64,000 nt of DNA, taken from NCBI GenBank assembly GCA_964596345.1, contig CAZQSZ010000006.1, positions 343,701 to 407,700 of the forward strand. The letters run 5' to 3'. Position numbers and translations under genes: made by a program. The stretch is from CADEDV01 sp964596345 (lineage in GTDB: Bacteria > Bacteroidota > Bacteroidia > Chitinophagales > Chitinophagaceae). Below are positions 16,851 to 25,844 of this stretch, piece by piece. Position 1 is the first letter of the stretch; each line of letters begins with the position of its first letter. Below the pieces are notes generated by a model. That model saw only the letters and a list, made by a program, of their open reading frames with translations, did not search any database and was not told the DNA's origin.

Positions 16851-18896
16851 ATGCTGAAAAACTTGTTACCCTGCCTCTTATTTCTTTCAGTTTGTTGTAC
16901 TGCAAACGCACAGATTTCTCCCACCGACAGCCTGCAAACTATTATCCGGGGAAAAAGCAAGGATAGCAACAGCATAAAGTCATTGCTGAAACTGGCCGAA
17001 ATCTATCGCTGGGAAAAACCTGATTCAGGCATCTACTATGCAGAACTGGCCATTCAGCAAAATGATCAGCTTCATTTATCACCCCGTTATACTGCTTTTG
17101 CCTGGAATTCTATCGGCTATGCCCGCTATATGAAAGCGGATTATCCCGGCGCCATCAAAGCTTTTGAATCCTATTACACGTTTTCCGAGAAAGCAAATGA
17201 TCTTATCAATATGGGCTTTGCGCTGAATAATGAAGGCAATGTTCATATAGAACTGGGCAACTATGTAAAAGCACTGGAAAAATACCAGCAGGCGCTGTCT
17301 GTGCGGCAAAAAGCCAGCGACAAGGGCGGCATTGCCATGAGTTATAACAATATTGGTTTTATCTACAAAGACATTGGTGATTATGAAAAAGCAATCCATA
17401 ATTTTTTATTCGCCCTGCGGGAATACGAACAACTGGATGATAAAAAAGCAGTAGCCAAAACGCATAATTTTATTGGTATCGTTTATGCAAAAAAGAAAGA
17501 ATACAACAAAGCCATTTCTCATTTAGAGCAGGGAATCGCCATTCAAAAAGCAGTTGATGATAAAAATGAACTGGCAATCAGCTACCAGTCCATTGCTTCC
17601 ATTTATAAAGAACAGGAAGATTACAGCCGCTCTGTTTCTTTCCTGAACGAGGCCATGAAAGTGTATGAAAGCAGCAATGATCTCCGGCAGATTGCACTGG
17701 TGCAGGCCGACCTGGGGGAGATTTACCTGCAAAAAAATAATTATGATTCTGCCGCCTGGTATTTCACCCGTTCTGTTGAGCTCAACCGCCAGATTGGCAA
17801 TAAGAGAAATATGGCCTCCTCACGGATAGGGCTCGCACAGGCAGCGATCCAACAAAAAAATTATATACTGGCAAAGCAATCCCTTGACAGTGCATTTGCT
17901 GTGATTGAAACAACCAGTAAGAAAGACGACCTGAAAAACTATTACCTGGTCGCTGCCGATTATTATGCTGCCACCGGCAACCCGGAGCTGGCATTGGAGC
18001 TGCATAAGAAGTATGCGGCGATCAAAGACACATTGCTCAATGAGGCCAATGTGAAAGCCATTGCCGATATGGAAGTGAAATATGAAACCGAAAAGAAAGA
18101 ACAGGAGATCAAACTTCAGCAATCGGAAATATCCCGGAAGAATATTGTGATTGCGGCCGTTGCAGGCCTTCTGGCCCTGGTAGTACTACTAGGATTTTCA
18201 GCCTACCGCCGTTACCGGCTGCAACAGCAAGCCCGTTTACAGGCAGAGATCATGAAGCAACAGGAGCTGGCTACCAAAGCAGTCATAGAAGCAGAGGAAG
18301 AAGAAAGAAAACGGATTGCCCGTGACCTGCATGATGGTGTGGGGCAAATGATGAGTGCAGCTAAAATGAACTTATCCGCCTTCGAATCCGAAATAAAATT
18401 TGCCTCTGCTGATCAGCAGCTTTCTTTTGAAAAGATCATTAGTCTCGTGGATGAAAGTTGTAAAGAAGTCAGAAGCGTATCACACAACATGATGCCGAAT
18501 GCATTATTAAAAAGCAGCCTCAGTTCTGCTGTACAGGATTTTATTGATAAATTAGATAAGAAAACAATACAGGTACATCTTTATACAGAAGGCCTTGACC
18601 AGCGGCTCGATGCGAATGTTGAAACGGTTTTATACCGTGTGATACAGGAATGTGTGAATAATGTGATCAAACATTCAGGCGCCAATATGCTGGACATTTC
18701 CGTGATAAGAGATGCTGATGGTATCAGCGCCACGATTGAAGACAATGGCAAAGGGTTTGATACCAAAGACAAATCAAAATTCGAAGGTATCGGCATGAAA
18801 AATATCAGCACAAGAGTGGAATACCTGAAAGGGGCTGTTGATTTTGATTCAAATCCCGGAAAAGGGACATTGGTCGCGGTGCATGTGCCCCTGTAA
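16851..18896 (+). CDS. TPR-containing sensor histidine kinase (HisKA_3 type) 1
   Basis: Signal peptide (MLKNLLPCLLFLSVCCTANA), then about 380 residues of tetratricopeptide repeats predicted to be periplasmic (for example around DYPGAIKAFESYY and NYVKALEKYQQAL). A single membrane helix lies near 428-447, a coiled coil near 450-485, and the HisKA_3 phosphoacceptor region RDLHDGVGQ has H494. The C-terminal HATPase domain shows QECVNNVIKH (N box), EDNGKGF (G1) and GIGMKNI (G2). This is the NarX/DesK-type half of a two-component system. It is followed after 15 bases by a paralogue and then by a LuxR-type regulator. Confidence 0.9.
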   Translation: MLKNLLPCLLFLSVCCTANAQISPTDSLQTIIRGKSKDSNSIKSLLKLAEIYRWEKPDSGIYYAELAIQQNDQLHLSPRYTAFAWNSIGYARYMKADYPGAIKAFESYYTFSEKANDLINMGFALNNEGNVHIELGNYVKALEKYQQALSVRQKASDKGGIAMSYNNIGFIYKDIGDYEKAIHNFLFALREYEQLDDKKAVAKTHNFIGIVYAKKKEYNKAISHLEQGIAIQKAVDDKNELAISYQSIASIYKEQEDYSRSVSFLNEAMKVYESSNDLRQIALVQADLGEIYLQKNNYDSAAWYFTRSVELNRQIGNKRNMASSRIGLAQAAIQQKNYILAKQSLDSAFAVIETTSKKDDLKNYYLVAADYYAATGNPELALELHKKYAAIKDTLLNEANVKAIADMEVKYETEKKEQEIKLQQSEISRKNIVIAAVAGLLALVVLLGFSAYRRYRLQQQARLQAEIMKQQELATKAVIEAEEEERKRIARDLHDGVGQMMSAAKMNLSAFESEIKFASADQQLSFEKIISLVDESCKEVRSVSHNMMPNALLKSSLSSAVQDFIDKLDKKTIQVHLYTEGLDQRLDANVETVLYRVIQECVNNVIKHSGANMLDISVIRDADGISATIEDNGKGFDTKDKSKFEGIGMKNISTRVEYLKGAVDFDSNPGKGTLVAVHVPL

Positions 18897-18911
18897 ATAC
18901 AAATTGCTGCC

Positions 18912-20858
18912 GTGAAGATCTTTACCAACGATAGTAAAAAAATATTGCTCCTGCTCAGCTTGGTCATCTTGTTGTATAATGACAGCAATGCACAGACCGA
19001 TCCCCGCCTGTTAAAGTCGCAATTAGCTACAGAAAAATCAACTGCAGGCAAGATTGATATCCTGCTGCAACTATGTGAGGCCTACCGGGCTGCCGATTTT
19101 GATTCCTGTTTGTTATTTTCCCGGCAGGCCATTACGCTACTGAAAAAAGAACCCAACCCTGCTAAACTGGCCAAAGCAGAAATGTTTGTATTCAGTTATT
19201 ATTACAACGAAGGCTATCCAGATTCTGCATTGGCGTTAGTGGAGAAAAATATTGCCTGGTTGGAAAAGGAAACCTCCCTCCTGCCGGAACTGGCCCAGTA
19301 TTACTCTTTTGCCGGTCTGTGTTATATGAAGATGGACCGAAAAAAAGATGCCCTCGATCATTTCTACCTGGCTTTGAAAAAAGCAGAATCCTGTAAAGAA
19401 TATCTGGTACAGCTAAAAGCAAGGGTCAATATTGGCTGGGCCATGATGGAATTGAACCAGTTTCCCGCTGCCATACAGAATTTCCACAGTGCCATCCGGC
19501 TGGTGGAAGAAAAAAAACTGACACAGGCTTATACAGCTGTTATTTTTAACAACCTGGCTTCCTGCTATGGTTCAGTAAATAACCTGGATTCTGCGCATCA
19601 TTTTGCGCAAAGGGCCATTGAGAAGGCTAAAGAGAACAATGATATTATTGCCCATGCCAATGGTTTATTCATTCTCGGTACGGCTTTAGAGAAACAAGGA
19701 AAACTGGATGAAGCCTTACAGTCATTCCTGGCAGCACAGCCGCTCCGCCAAAAAATCGGCGATCCCTTCTTTATAGTATCAGACCTGGCAGAGTTATCCA
19801 ACCTGTATGCAAAAATGGGGAAGACTACCGAAGGGATTCAAAGTGGCGAGGAAGCATTACGCATTGCAGCATCCAATAAGATCAGTGCCAAACTACCCAT
19901 GATCTATACCGCCCTTGCCAGCAATTACGAAGCGGCGAAACAATATAATAAAGCCATTGCTGCTTATAAAAAGATCAATGCATTACAGGACAGTATGTAT
20001 GCCGATGCCAATCCAAAAGCATTAGCAGAAATACAAACGCTGTATGAAACAGAAAAAAAAGTAAGGCTGATCGAACAAAAAGACAATAAGATACGCTTTC
20101 AGAATTTTTTATTCATGGGTATTGCAGGACTGGTCCTGCTGAGCGGGTTGTTACTCCATTCCCAGTACAAAAAATACCGTTTCAAAAAAGAAGCGCAGTT
20201 GCAGGCACAATTGCTGCAACAACAGGAACAGGCAGCTAAAGCGGTGCTGGAAGCAGAGGAAAATGAAAGACAGCGGATCGCCAAAGACCTCCATGATGGT
20301 GTAGGCCAGATGATGAGTGCGGCCAAAATGAACCTTTCGGCCTTTGAATCCTCCATACAGTTCTCCGATGCCGCACAAAAAATATCGTTTTCAAAAGCCA
20401 TCGAACTGGTGGACGAAAGCTGCAAAGAAGTTCGCACCGTTTCTCATACCATGATGCCGAGTGTATTGCTGAAGAAAGGGCTGCCTGCTGCCATCCGGGA
20501 TTTCACCGATAAATTGGATAAGAATACACTCCAGGTACGCCTCTATACAGAAGGACTTGAACAGCGGCTGGATTCAAATGTTGAGATCGTATTGTACCGG
20601 GTGATACAGGAATGTGTGAACAATGTGATCAAACATGCCCGGGCTGGCACATTGGATATTTCTGTGATCAGGGACCGGGATGGAATCAATGCCACGATTG
20701 AGGACAATGGAAGCGGCTTTGATTCGACCGATAAAGAAAAATTTGAAGGCATCGGGCTGAAGAATATCATCACCCGGATCGAATACCTGAAAGGCACAGT
20801 GGATTTCGACTCTGCCCCGGGCCGGGGAACTGTAGTGGCCCTGCATGTACCGGTTTAA
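18912..20858 (+). CDS. TPR-containing sensor histidine kinase (HisKA_3 type) 2
   Basis: Tandem paralogue of the preceding kinase with the same order: signal peptide ending near NAQ, periplasmic TPR region, one membrane helix (about 397-418), coiled coil, KDLHDGVGQ with H461, then the HATPase motifs QECVNNVIKH, EDNGSGF and GIGLKNI. The start is GTG at 18912. The catalytic halves of the two kinases are almost the same at protein level and long stretches agree in DNA, while the TPR halves have diverged. This implies tandem duplication with conservation or gene conversion of the output half. Both probably feed the regulator at 20926. Confidence 0.9.
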   Translation: MKIFTNDSKKILLLLSLVILLYNDSNAQTDPRLLKSQLATEKSTAGKIDILLQLCEAYRAADFDSCLLFSRQAITLLKKEPNPAKLAKAEMFVFSYYYNEGYPDSALALVEKNIAWLEKETSLLPELAQYYSFAGLCYMKMDRKKDALDHFYLALKKAESCKEYLVQLKARVNIGWAMMELNQFPAAIQNFHSAIRLVEEKKLTQAYTAVIFNNLASCYGSVNNLDSAHHFAQRAIEKAKENNDIIAHANGLFILGTALEKQGKLDEALQSFLAAQPLRQKIGDPFFIVSDLAELSNLYAKMGKTTEGIQSGEEALRIAASNKISAKLPMIYTALASNYEAAKQYNKAIAAYKKINALQDSMYADANPKALAEIQTLYETEKKVRLIEQKDNKIRFQNFLFMGIAGLVLLSGLLLHSQYKKYRFKKEAQLQAQLLQQQEQAAKAVLEAEENERQRIAKDLHDGVGQMMSAAKMNLSAFESSIQFSDAAQKISFSKAIELVDESCKEVRTVSHTMMPSVLLKKGLPAAIRDFTDKLDKNTLQVRLYTEGLEQRLDSNVEIVLYRVIQECVNNVIKHARAGTLDISVIRDRDGINATIEDNGSGFDSTDKEKFEGIGLKNIITRIEYLKGTVDFDSAPGRGTVVALHVPV

Positions 20859-20925
20859 ATCCTGCTAATAATCACTGCTTAATTTTTTCTGCCCGCTTAA
20901 ATTATAGTACTTTCATTGAGCACAC

Positions 20926-21567
20926 ATGAAGAACGAAAAAATTACCCTGGCCCTGGTCGACGATCACCAGATCGTGATTGACGGATTGATGTCATTACTC
21001 AAAGGACATGATCGCTTCAAATTTATTTTTGCCTCCACCGACCCCACAGAAGTTGTACAAAAATTAACCCAAACCCCGGTTGATATTTTACTTACCGACA
21101 TTATGATGCCCGGCCTTCCAGGCAATGAACTGGCCAAACAAGTGAAACAAAAATTCCCGGCTATTAAAATATTAGCCCTCTCTATGAGTGGCCAGGGCGA
21201 CCTGGTGAATGAAATGATCAATGACTCCGATATTTCCGGTTATGTGCTGAAAAATATTGGCAAGCAGGAACTCCTGAAAGCGCTGGATAAAATTGCTGCC
21301 GGCGGCATCTACTTCAGCGAAGAAGTGATCGATGAATTGCAACGCAGCAGCCAGCGCAAAAAACAGAATGAAGATGCTCATCTCACTGACCGGGAAATCG
21401 AGATCATCCGGCTGATCGAAAAAGAATATAATAACAAACAGATCGCTGAGGCTTTATTCATCAGCGAAAGAACGGTGGAAACACATCGCAAGAATATCTT
21501 CCGAAAAACGGCTACCAATTCAGTAATCGGGTTAGTGAAATATGCCTATGAGCATAAGTTGATATAA
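20926..21567 (+). CDS. LuxR/NarL-family response regulator
   Basis: Two-domain transcription regulator, 213 residues. The receiver domain has the acidic pair in ALVDDHQI, phosphoacceptor D58 in LLTDIMMPG, the Ser/Thr position in LALSMSG and the Lys in VLKNIGK. The C-terminal HTH shows LTDREIEIIRLI followed by NKQIAEALFISERTVETHRKNIF, the LuxR signature. It lies 67 bases after the second TPR kinase on the same strand and is the likely cognate partner of one or both kinases. Confidence 0.93.
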   Translation: MKNEKITLALVDDHQIVIDGLMSLLKGHDRFKFIFASTDPTEVVQKLTQTPVDILLTDIMMPGLPGNELAKQVKQKFPAIKILALSMSGQGDLVNEMINDSDISGYVLKNIGKQELLKALDKIAAGGIYFSEEVIDELQRSSQRKKQNEDAHLTDREIEIIRLIEKEYNNKQIAEALFISERTVETHRKNIFRKTATNSVIGLVKYAYEHKLI

Positions 21568-21652
21568 ACCGGGGAAAATTGATGAAAGCTTCTTCACAGA
21601 TAAAACCAGGCCGATTTCCCTGTTAAAAAAGAGGGCGGGAACATATTCAATA

Positions 21653-22093
21653 CTATACGGCTGGGAAAGGGAGTTCACGAATCTCCTCCAGTTTACCCGA
21701 CAGTTTCTTATACCCATAACAATATTCCCCGTTGGTAATTACTAAATAAGGAACCGGAATACTGATATTATACCGCAGCAGTTGTTGTAACACTTTTTCA
21801 TCCAGCTTCACTTTCATCTCTTTGCACTCAATCATCATCCAGGGTTCGTGCCGGTTGTCATAAATCAGAATATCGAATCTTTTTTTCAATTCCCCTAATT
21901 GCAACTCCTTTTCCACGGCGATCAAAGCAGCCGGGTATTTTTTAACCTGCACCAGGTATTGCATAAAATTCTGCCGTACCCATTCTTCCGGGGTCAGGAG
22001 TATCCATTTCTTACGGATCGTATCCAGTATATACTCTTTCCCGTTTTCTGTCTTTATACTAAAGGCCGGTTCCGGAAATTCAATCTTTATCAT
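21653..22093 (-). CDS. HsdR N-terminal-like (PD-(D/E)XK) protein, orphan
   Basis: 146-residue protein with a PD-(D/E)XK nuclease-fold core. E61 and D74 (in KRFDILIYDN) and the E-x-K pair E89/K91 in MIECKEM are spaced as in the type I restriction HsdR N-terminal domain. No helicase domain, methylase or specificity gene is adjacent, so it is not part of a visible restriction system. Stand-alone versions of this domain are common in Bacteroidota and of unknown role. It is divergent from the AMP nucleosidase gene with only 48 bases between the start codons. Confidence 0.8.
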   Translation of the reverse strand: MIKIEFPEPAFSIKTENGKEYILDTIRKKWILLTPEEWVRQNFMQYLVQVKKYPAALIAVEKELQLGELKKRFDILIYDNRHEPWMMIECKEMKVKLDEKVLQQLLRYNISIPVPYLVITNGEYCYGYKKLSGKLEEIRELPFPAV

Positions 22094-22141
22094 TAGTCCA
22101 AAAATAAAGTTTTAAATTAGCAGAATTTAATTTGTTGAAAT

Positions 22142-22912
22142 ATGAAGAGTAAAGAAGAAATCGTACACAATTGGTTGCCCCGTTATACCGGTGAATCCTT
22201 AGAGAATTTTGGTAAATATATCCTGCTGACCAATTTCAGCAATTATGTTTACATGTTTGCCGAAGAGAATAAGGTGAAAGTAATCGGTGAAGGCAAACCA
22301 ATGCAATGTGCCACTGCCGGTGACATCACGATTATCAATTTTGGTATGGGTAGCCCCACGGCTGCCACGATCATGGACTTACTGACTGCCATAGAACCTA
22401 AAGCCGTTCTTTTTCTCGGTAAGTGCGGGGGATTGAAAAAAAGAAATAAACTCGGCGACCTGATCCTGCCCATTGCAGCCATCAGGGGGGAAGGTACTTC
22501 CAACGATTATTTCCCACCGGAAGTACCGGCATTGCCTGCTTTCGCCCTGCAAAAAGCTGTCTCCACCACCATCCGCGAGCATGAAGTGGACTACTGGACC
22601 GGCACCGTGTACACCACCAACCGCCGGGTTTGGGAACATGATGAAGTATTCAAAGAGTACCTGACGAAAGTAAGAGCCTATGCCATTGACATGGAAACAG
22701 CCACTATTTTTACAGTAGGTTTTTATAATAAGATTCCCACCGGTGCTTTGTTACTCGTGAGTGACCAGCCCATGATACCTGAAGGCGTGAAAACAGAAGA
22801 AAGCGACAAGAAAGTAACGGCCAGTTTTGTAGAGACCCATTTGAAAATAGGGATTGAATCACTGAAGCAACTGATCAATGATGGCCTGACCGTACGGCAC
22901 CTGAAATTTTAA
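22142..22912 (+). CDS. amn: AMP nucleosidase
   Basis: Nucleoside-phosphorylase-fold enzyme that splits AMP to adenine and ribose-5-phosphate. The 256-residue protein begins with KEEIVHNWLPRYTG, typical of the short Bacteroidota AMP nucleosidases. Later segments include INFGMGSPTAATIMDLL, LFLGKCGGL (phosphate/ribose loop), YAIDMETATIFTVGF (active-site Met-Glu pair) and LLVSDQPM (base-recognition Asp). It lacks the N-terminal regulatory domain of the E. coli enzyme, so a purine-nucleoside phosphorylase is the main alternative. A small exported protein gene follows after 12 bases. Confidence 0.87.
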   Translation: MKSKEEIVHNWLPRYTGESLENFGKYILLTNFSNYVYMFAEENKVKVIGEGKPMQCATAGDITIINFGMGSPTAATIMDLLTAIEPKAVLFLGKCGGLKKRNKLGDLILPIAAIRGEGTSNDYFPPEVPALPAFALQKAVSTTIREHEVDYWTGTVYTTNRRVWEHDEVFKEYLTKVRAYAIDMETATIFTVGFYNKIPTGALLLVSDQPMIPEGVKTEESDKKVTASFVETHLKIGIESLKQLINDGLTVRHLKF

Positions 22913-22924
22913 ACCCCTTCCAAT

Positions 22925-23299
22925 ATGAAACTATTCATCTTTCTTGCCGGCATCTTCCTGCTGACCATTTCAGCAGAAAATTGTACGAAGAAAAAAACAA
23001 GTCCTGTTTACAAAGGAAGACTTGAAGTCAAAGGTCTTTGTATGAACTATACCATCAGCGTCATTGAAGGCAATATTGATCCGTCTTTGGTGGAAGCCAG
23101 CTGGACCGACGAGACCACGAAGAAGACATACAATAAGGCTTTTGCCCTCGGCAGCCCCTGTAATTTCCCGGCCACTATCAATGCGGGGGATGAATTCTAT
23201 TTCAGCATCGATACGGCCAAACAGGAGAACTGTGCTGTATGTATGGCTTATTATCCAACACCGGGTAAAAAAATACCCATCAAAGTGGTGGTGAAATAG
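22925..23299 (+). CDS. Small exported protein of unknown function
   Basis: 124-residue product with an N-terminal signal peptide (MKLFIFLAGIFLLTISAENC). The Cys at 20 follows Ala-Glu-Asn, which is a poor lipobox, so lipoprotein status is uncertain. The mature part (KGRLEVKGLCMNYTISVIEGN and onward) has four further Cys residues and looks like a small beta-rich domain. I do not recognise the family. It lies 12 bases behind the AMP nucleosidase gene, probably co-transcribed. Confidence 0.65.
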   Translation: MKLFIFLAGIFLLTISAENCTKKKTSPVYKGRLEVKGLCMNYTISVIEGNIDPSLVEASWTDETTKKTYNKAFALGSPCNFPATINAGDEFYFSIDTAKQENCAVCMAYYPTPGKKIPIKVVVK

Positions 23300-23321
23300 C
23301 AGGCCTGTTAAATCATCAGAT

Positions 23322-23789
23322 ATGCCCGGCACTTTTTCACAACTTTATATTCAATATGTATTTGCTGTTAAAGGCAGGAATAATTTGCTATTACCTTCCT
23401 TCGAAGAAGAAGTGTATAAATACATTGCAGGGATCATTACGGGAAAAGATCAAAAGCCCTTAGCTGTAAACGGTATGCCCGATCATATTCATATCCTGGT
23501 CGGACTAAAACCTTCTATGAGAATTTCTGATCTCATCAGGGATATTAAAAACAATTCCACCAATTTCATCAACGAAAAAGGGTGGTTAAAACAAAAATTC
23601 TGCTGGCAGGAGGGCTACGGTGCTTTTTCTTATTCTGAATCGAATTATGAAAAGGTGATTGACTATATCCGTAACCAGAAACAGCACCACGCCAAAAATA
23701 CCTTCCGCCAGGAATACCTGCACTTATTGAACAAATTCAATATCCCATTCGATGAAAAATATTTATTTGATTTCTACGACTCAAACTAA
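23322..23789 (+). CDS. Y1 (HUH) transposase, IS200/REP-associated type
   Basis: 155-residue single-strand DNA transposase. The HUH metal motif is H55-I-H57 in MPDHIHILVGL, and the likely nucleophile is Y115 in VIDYIRNQKQHH (Y104 and Y109 are nearby alternatives). Length and motifs fit the IS200/IS605 Y1 family and the domesticated repeat-associated (RAYT) transposases. No tnpB partner is present. Directly downstream lie two pairs of palindromes in nested inverted order (23794-24084). That is the arrangement expected of a RAYT and its cognate hairpins rather than of an ordinary insertion sequence. The frame is intact. Confidence 0.9.
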   Translation: MPGTFSQLYIQYVFAVKGRNNLLLPSFEEEVYKYIAGIITGKDQKPLAVNGMPDHIHILVGLKPSMRISDLIRDIKNNSTNFINEKGWLKQKFCWQEGYGAFSYSESNYEKVIDYIRNQKQHHAKNTFRQEYLHLLNKFNIPFDEKYLFDFYDSN

Positions 23790-23793
23790 TACC

Positions 23794-23853
23794 ACCCCTT
23801 CGGGGTTTGGTTTCATTTTGAATACCTCTATAGAAATTTCATCCCTTCGGGAT
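23794..23853 (+). repeat. Palindrome pair, left unit
   Basis: ACCCCTTCGGGGT (23794-23806) and ATCCCTTCGGGAT (23841-23853), both 5-bp-stem hairpins with a TTC centre, lie 47 bases apart. They start five bases after the Y1 transposase stop. The same two palindromes recur in inverted order at 24023-24084. Confidence 0.8.
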
Positions 23854-24022
23854 TTCATATGCTTGTGCCTGCCAACGGAAAACCAATTGCTGCCGTGATG
23901 GCAAATACCCACAAGTCGTATAAATAGCATAACCTTTCCGGATTATTCCCAAAAATAGAAAAGAGCAGGTACAATACGCTGGCTATTTAATTGACTCCCA
24001 TCTATGCAAGCCAAACGCCGTA
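23854..24022. other. Spacer between the palindrome units
   Basis: About 170 bases without a credible open frame. I see a short CTTGTG/CACAAG inverted pair and nothing else that can be named. It could be the body of a small non-autonomous element bounded by the two palindrome units. Confidence 0.3.
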
Positions 24023-24084
24023 ATCCCGAAGGGATGCTATTGTTATAGAACTATTTCCGATAAGGATGTAAACCCCGAAGGGGT
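24023..24084 (-). repeat. Palindrome pair, right unit (inverted)
   Basis: ATCCCGAAGGGAT (24023-24035) and ACCCCGAAGGGGT (24072-24084) are the reverse complements of the two left palindromes in mirrored order, 49 bases apart against 47 on the left. Flanking bases such as TTCTATA also match between units. Together they make a nested inverted repeat of 291 bases. Confidence 0.8.
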
Positions 24085-24131
24085 GACATAAAATGTCTAC
24101 ATTCAAAAAATCTTATTTCATACATTTGATT

Positions 24132-25844
24132 ATGCAACCCCTTCTCCGGATCAATAATCTTTCTGTTGATTTCATAGCGGAATCAGGCACTACCAATGCA
24201 CTGAAAAATATTTCACTAACGGTGAACCGGGGCGAAGTGGTCGCTATTGTCGGAGAATCGGGTTCGGGCAAATCAGTTACTTCTTTATCCATCCTTCAGC
24301 TGTTGCCCTCGCCACCGGCACATTATCCTTCCGGGGAAATATTATTTGCCGAAGACGGGACCACCATTATTGATCTTTTAAAAAAAGAATCTCATTCACT
24401 ACAGGACATAAGAGGCAACAAGATCGCTATGATCTTCCAGGAACCAATGACCTCACTGAACCCGGTGATGACCTGCGGTAAACAGGTTATGGAAGCATTA
24501 CAATTACATAAGAACTTACCGAAAGCTGCTGCCAAAAAAAGAACGCTTGATTGGTTCAATAAAGTAAAGTTGCCCGACCCGGAAGCAGCATTTGACCGCT
24601 ACCCGCACCAGCTCAGCGGCGGACAGAAGCAACGGGTGATGATCGCTATGGCCATGTGTTGCGAACCCTCTTTATTAATTTGTGATGAACCGACCACGGC
24701 ATTAGATGTAACAGTACAGAAAACAATTCTGCAACTGATCAAAGAATTGCAGCACCAATCCAATATGGGTGTCATCTTTATTACGCATGACCTGGGTGTG
24801 GTAGCCGAGATCGCCGACCGTGCCGTAGTGATGTATAAAGGGGAGATCGTGGAAGAAAACAATGTAAAATCATTGCTAACGGCACCACAGCATTCATACA
24901 CCAAAGCATTGATGGCCTGCCGCCCGGTGAATCATCAGCGGGGGGAAAGATTGCCGGTGGTTAGTGATTTTATGAAGACGACAGACGACAGACCACAGAC
25001 CGCAGTTCACACCGTGAACAAAAGCGCTGTTGCTCATGGTCCGTCGTCTGAGGTCCTTCTTGCAGCTAGGGGGCTTTCCGTCTGGTTCCCGGCTAAAAAA
25101 ATACTTTTTGGCAAAGCTACTGCCTTCACAAAAGCTGTGGATGATGTAAGCTTTGAAGTATATAAAGGAGAAACATTAGGCTTGGTAGGTGAGAGTGGTT
25201 GTGGCAAAACAACATTAGGAAGAACCTTATTGCGGCTTATTGACCCGACTTCCGGAACAATCTCTTACAATGGCATTGACCTGACCGCTAAAAAAAGAGA
25301 GGAGCTTCGTTCGCTTCGCAAAGATATCCAGATCGTTTTCCAGGACCCCTACTCTTCCCTGAATCCCCGGTTAACGATCGGCTCAGCTATTGCAGAACCA
25401 CTGAAAGTGCATCATATCATTGCAACCGAAAAAGCCCGAAAAGAAAAAGTAACGGAGCTGTTAGAGAAAGTAAACCTGAAAGCAGAACATTTTTCCCGCT
25501 ATCCGCATGAGTTCAGCGGCGGTCAGCGGCAGCGGATCGTTATTGCAAGAGCCCTGGCCCTCAATCCCTCTTTTATTATTTGTGATGAATCGGTATCTGC
25601 CCTGGATGTGAGTGTGCAGGCACAGGTACTGAACCTGCTCAACGACCTGAAAAAAGAATTCGGCTTTACCGTTATCTTCATTTCGCATGACCTTTCTGTT
25701 GTCCGTTATATCAGCGACCGTATTATGGTCATGAACAAAGGAAAGATCGAAGAAAGCGGCAAAGCCGATGATATCTATTTTAACCCGCAATCAGCCTATA
25801 CACAAAAACTGATCGCATCGATCCCGACAGGTATTGTGGCCTGA
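24132..25844 (+). CDS. Fused dipeptide/oligopeptide-type ABC transporter ATPase (DppD-DppF-like)
   Basis: Two complete ABC ATPase domains in one chain. Domain 1 has GESGSGKS, LSGGQKQR and CDEPTTALD; domain 2 has GESGCGKT, FSGGQRQR and CDESVSALDVSVQAQ, with catalytic Glu residues present in both. Each half has the C-terminal extension of the Dpp/Opp/Nik family, so the protein serves as both ATPases of a peptide or nickel importer. No permease or binding protein is adjacent. ATG at 24132 (MQPLLRINNL) was preferred over ATG 24093, which lies 9 bases after a palindrome and adds an atypical leader. The inter-domain linker contains an in-frame 7-bp repeat insertion (24976-25056). Confidence 0.93.
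   Translation: MQPLLRINNLSVDFIAESGTTNALKNISLTVNRGEVVAIVGESGSGKSVTSLSILQLLPSPPAHYPSGEILFAEDGTTIIDLLKKESHSLQDIRGNKIAMIFQEPMTSLNPVMTCGKQVMEALQLHKNLPKAAAKKRTLDWFNKVKLPDPEAAFDRYPHQLSGGQKQRVMIAMAMCCEPSLLICDEPTTALDVTVQKTILQLIKELQHQSNMGVIFITHDLGVVAEIADRAVVMYKGEIVEENNVKSLLTAPQHSYTKALMACRPVNHQRGERLPVVSDFMKTTDDRPQTAVHTVNKSAVAHGPSSEVLLAARGLSVWFPAKKILFGKATAFTKAVDDVSFEVYKGETLGLVGESGCGKTTLGRTLLRLIDPTSGTISYNGIDLTAKKREELRSLRKDIQIVFQDPYSSLNPRLTIGSAIAEPLKVHHIIATEKARKEKVTELLEKVNLKAEHFSRYPHEFSGGQRQRIVIARALALNPSFIICDESVSALDVSVQAQVLNLLNDLKKEFGFTVIFISHDLSVVRYISDRIMVMNKGKIEESGKADDIYFNPQSAYTQKLIASIPTGIVA
24976..25056 (+). repeat. Heptanucleotide tract with palindromes inside the ABC ATPase linker
   Basis: Four 7-base units AGACGAC, AGACGAC, AGACCAC, AGACCGC (24976-25003) are followed by the perfect hairpin GTTCAC-acc-GTGAAC (25005-25019). 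An inverted, one-mismatch copy of the tract follows (GGTCCGTCGTCT, 25038-25049). It encodes low-complexity residues (TTDDRPQT and onward) between the two ATPase domains. Confidence 0.75.

Noticed and set aside
21653..22093. Type I restriction system
   Set aside because: Only an HsdR-N-like domain is present, without helicase, methylase or specificity subunit nearby.
23322..24084. Complete IS200/IS605 insertion sequence
   Set aside because: No tnpB and no simple left-end and right-end hairpins flanking the transposase itself; the palindromes are all downstream and arranged in nested pairs.
24093..24131. Upstream ATG start for the ABC ATPase
   Set aside because: It follows the palindrome ACCCCGAAGGGGT by 9 bases and adds a leader unlike the family; MQPLLRINNL at 24132 matches the usual start.
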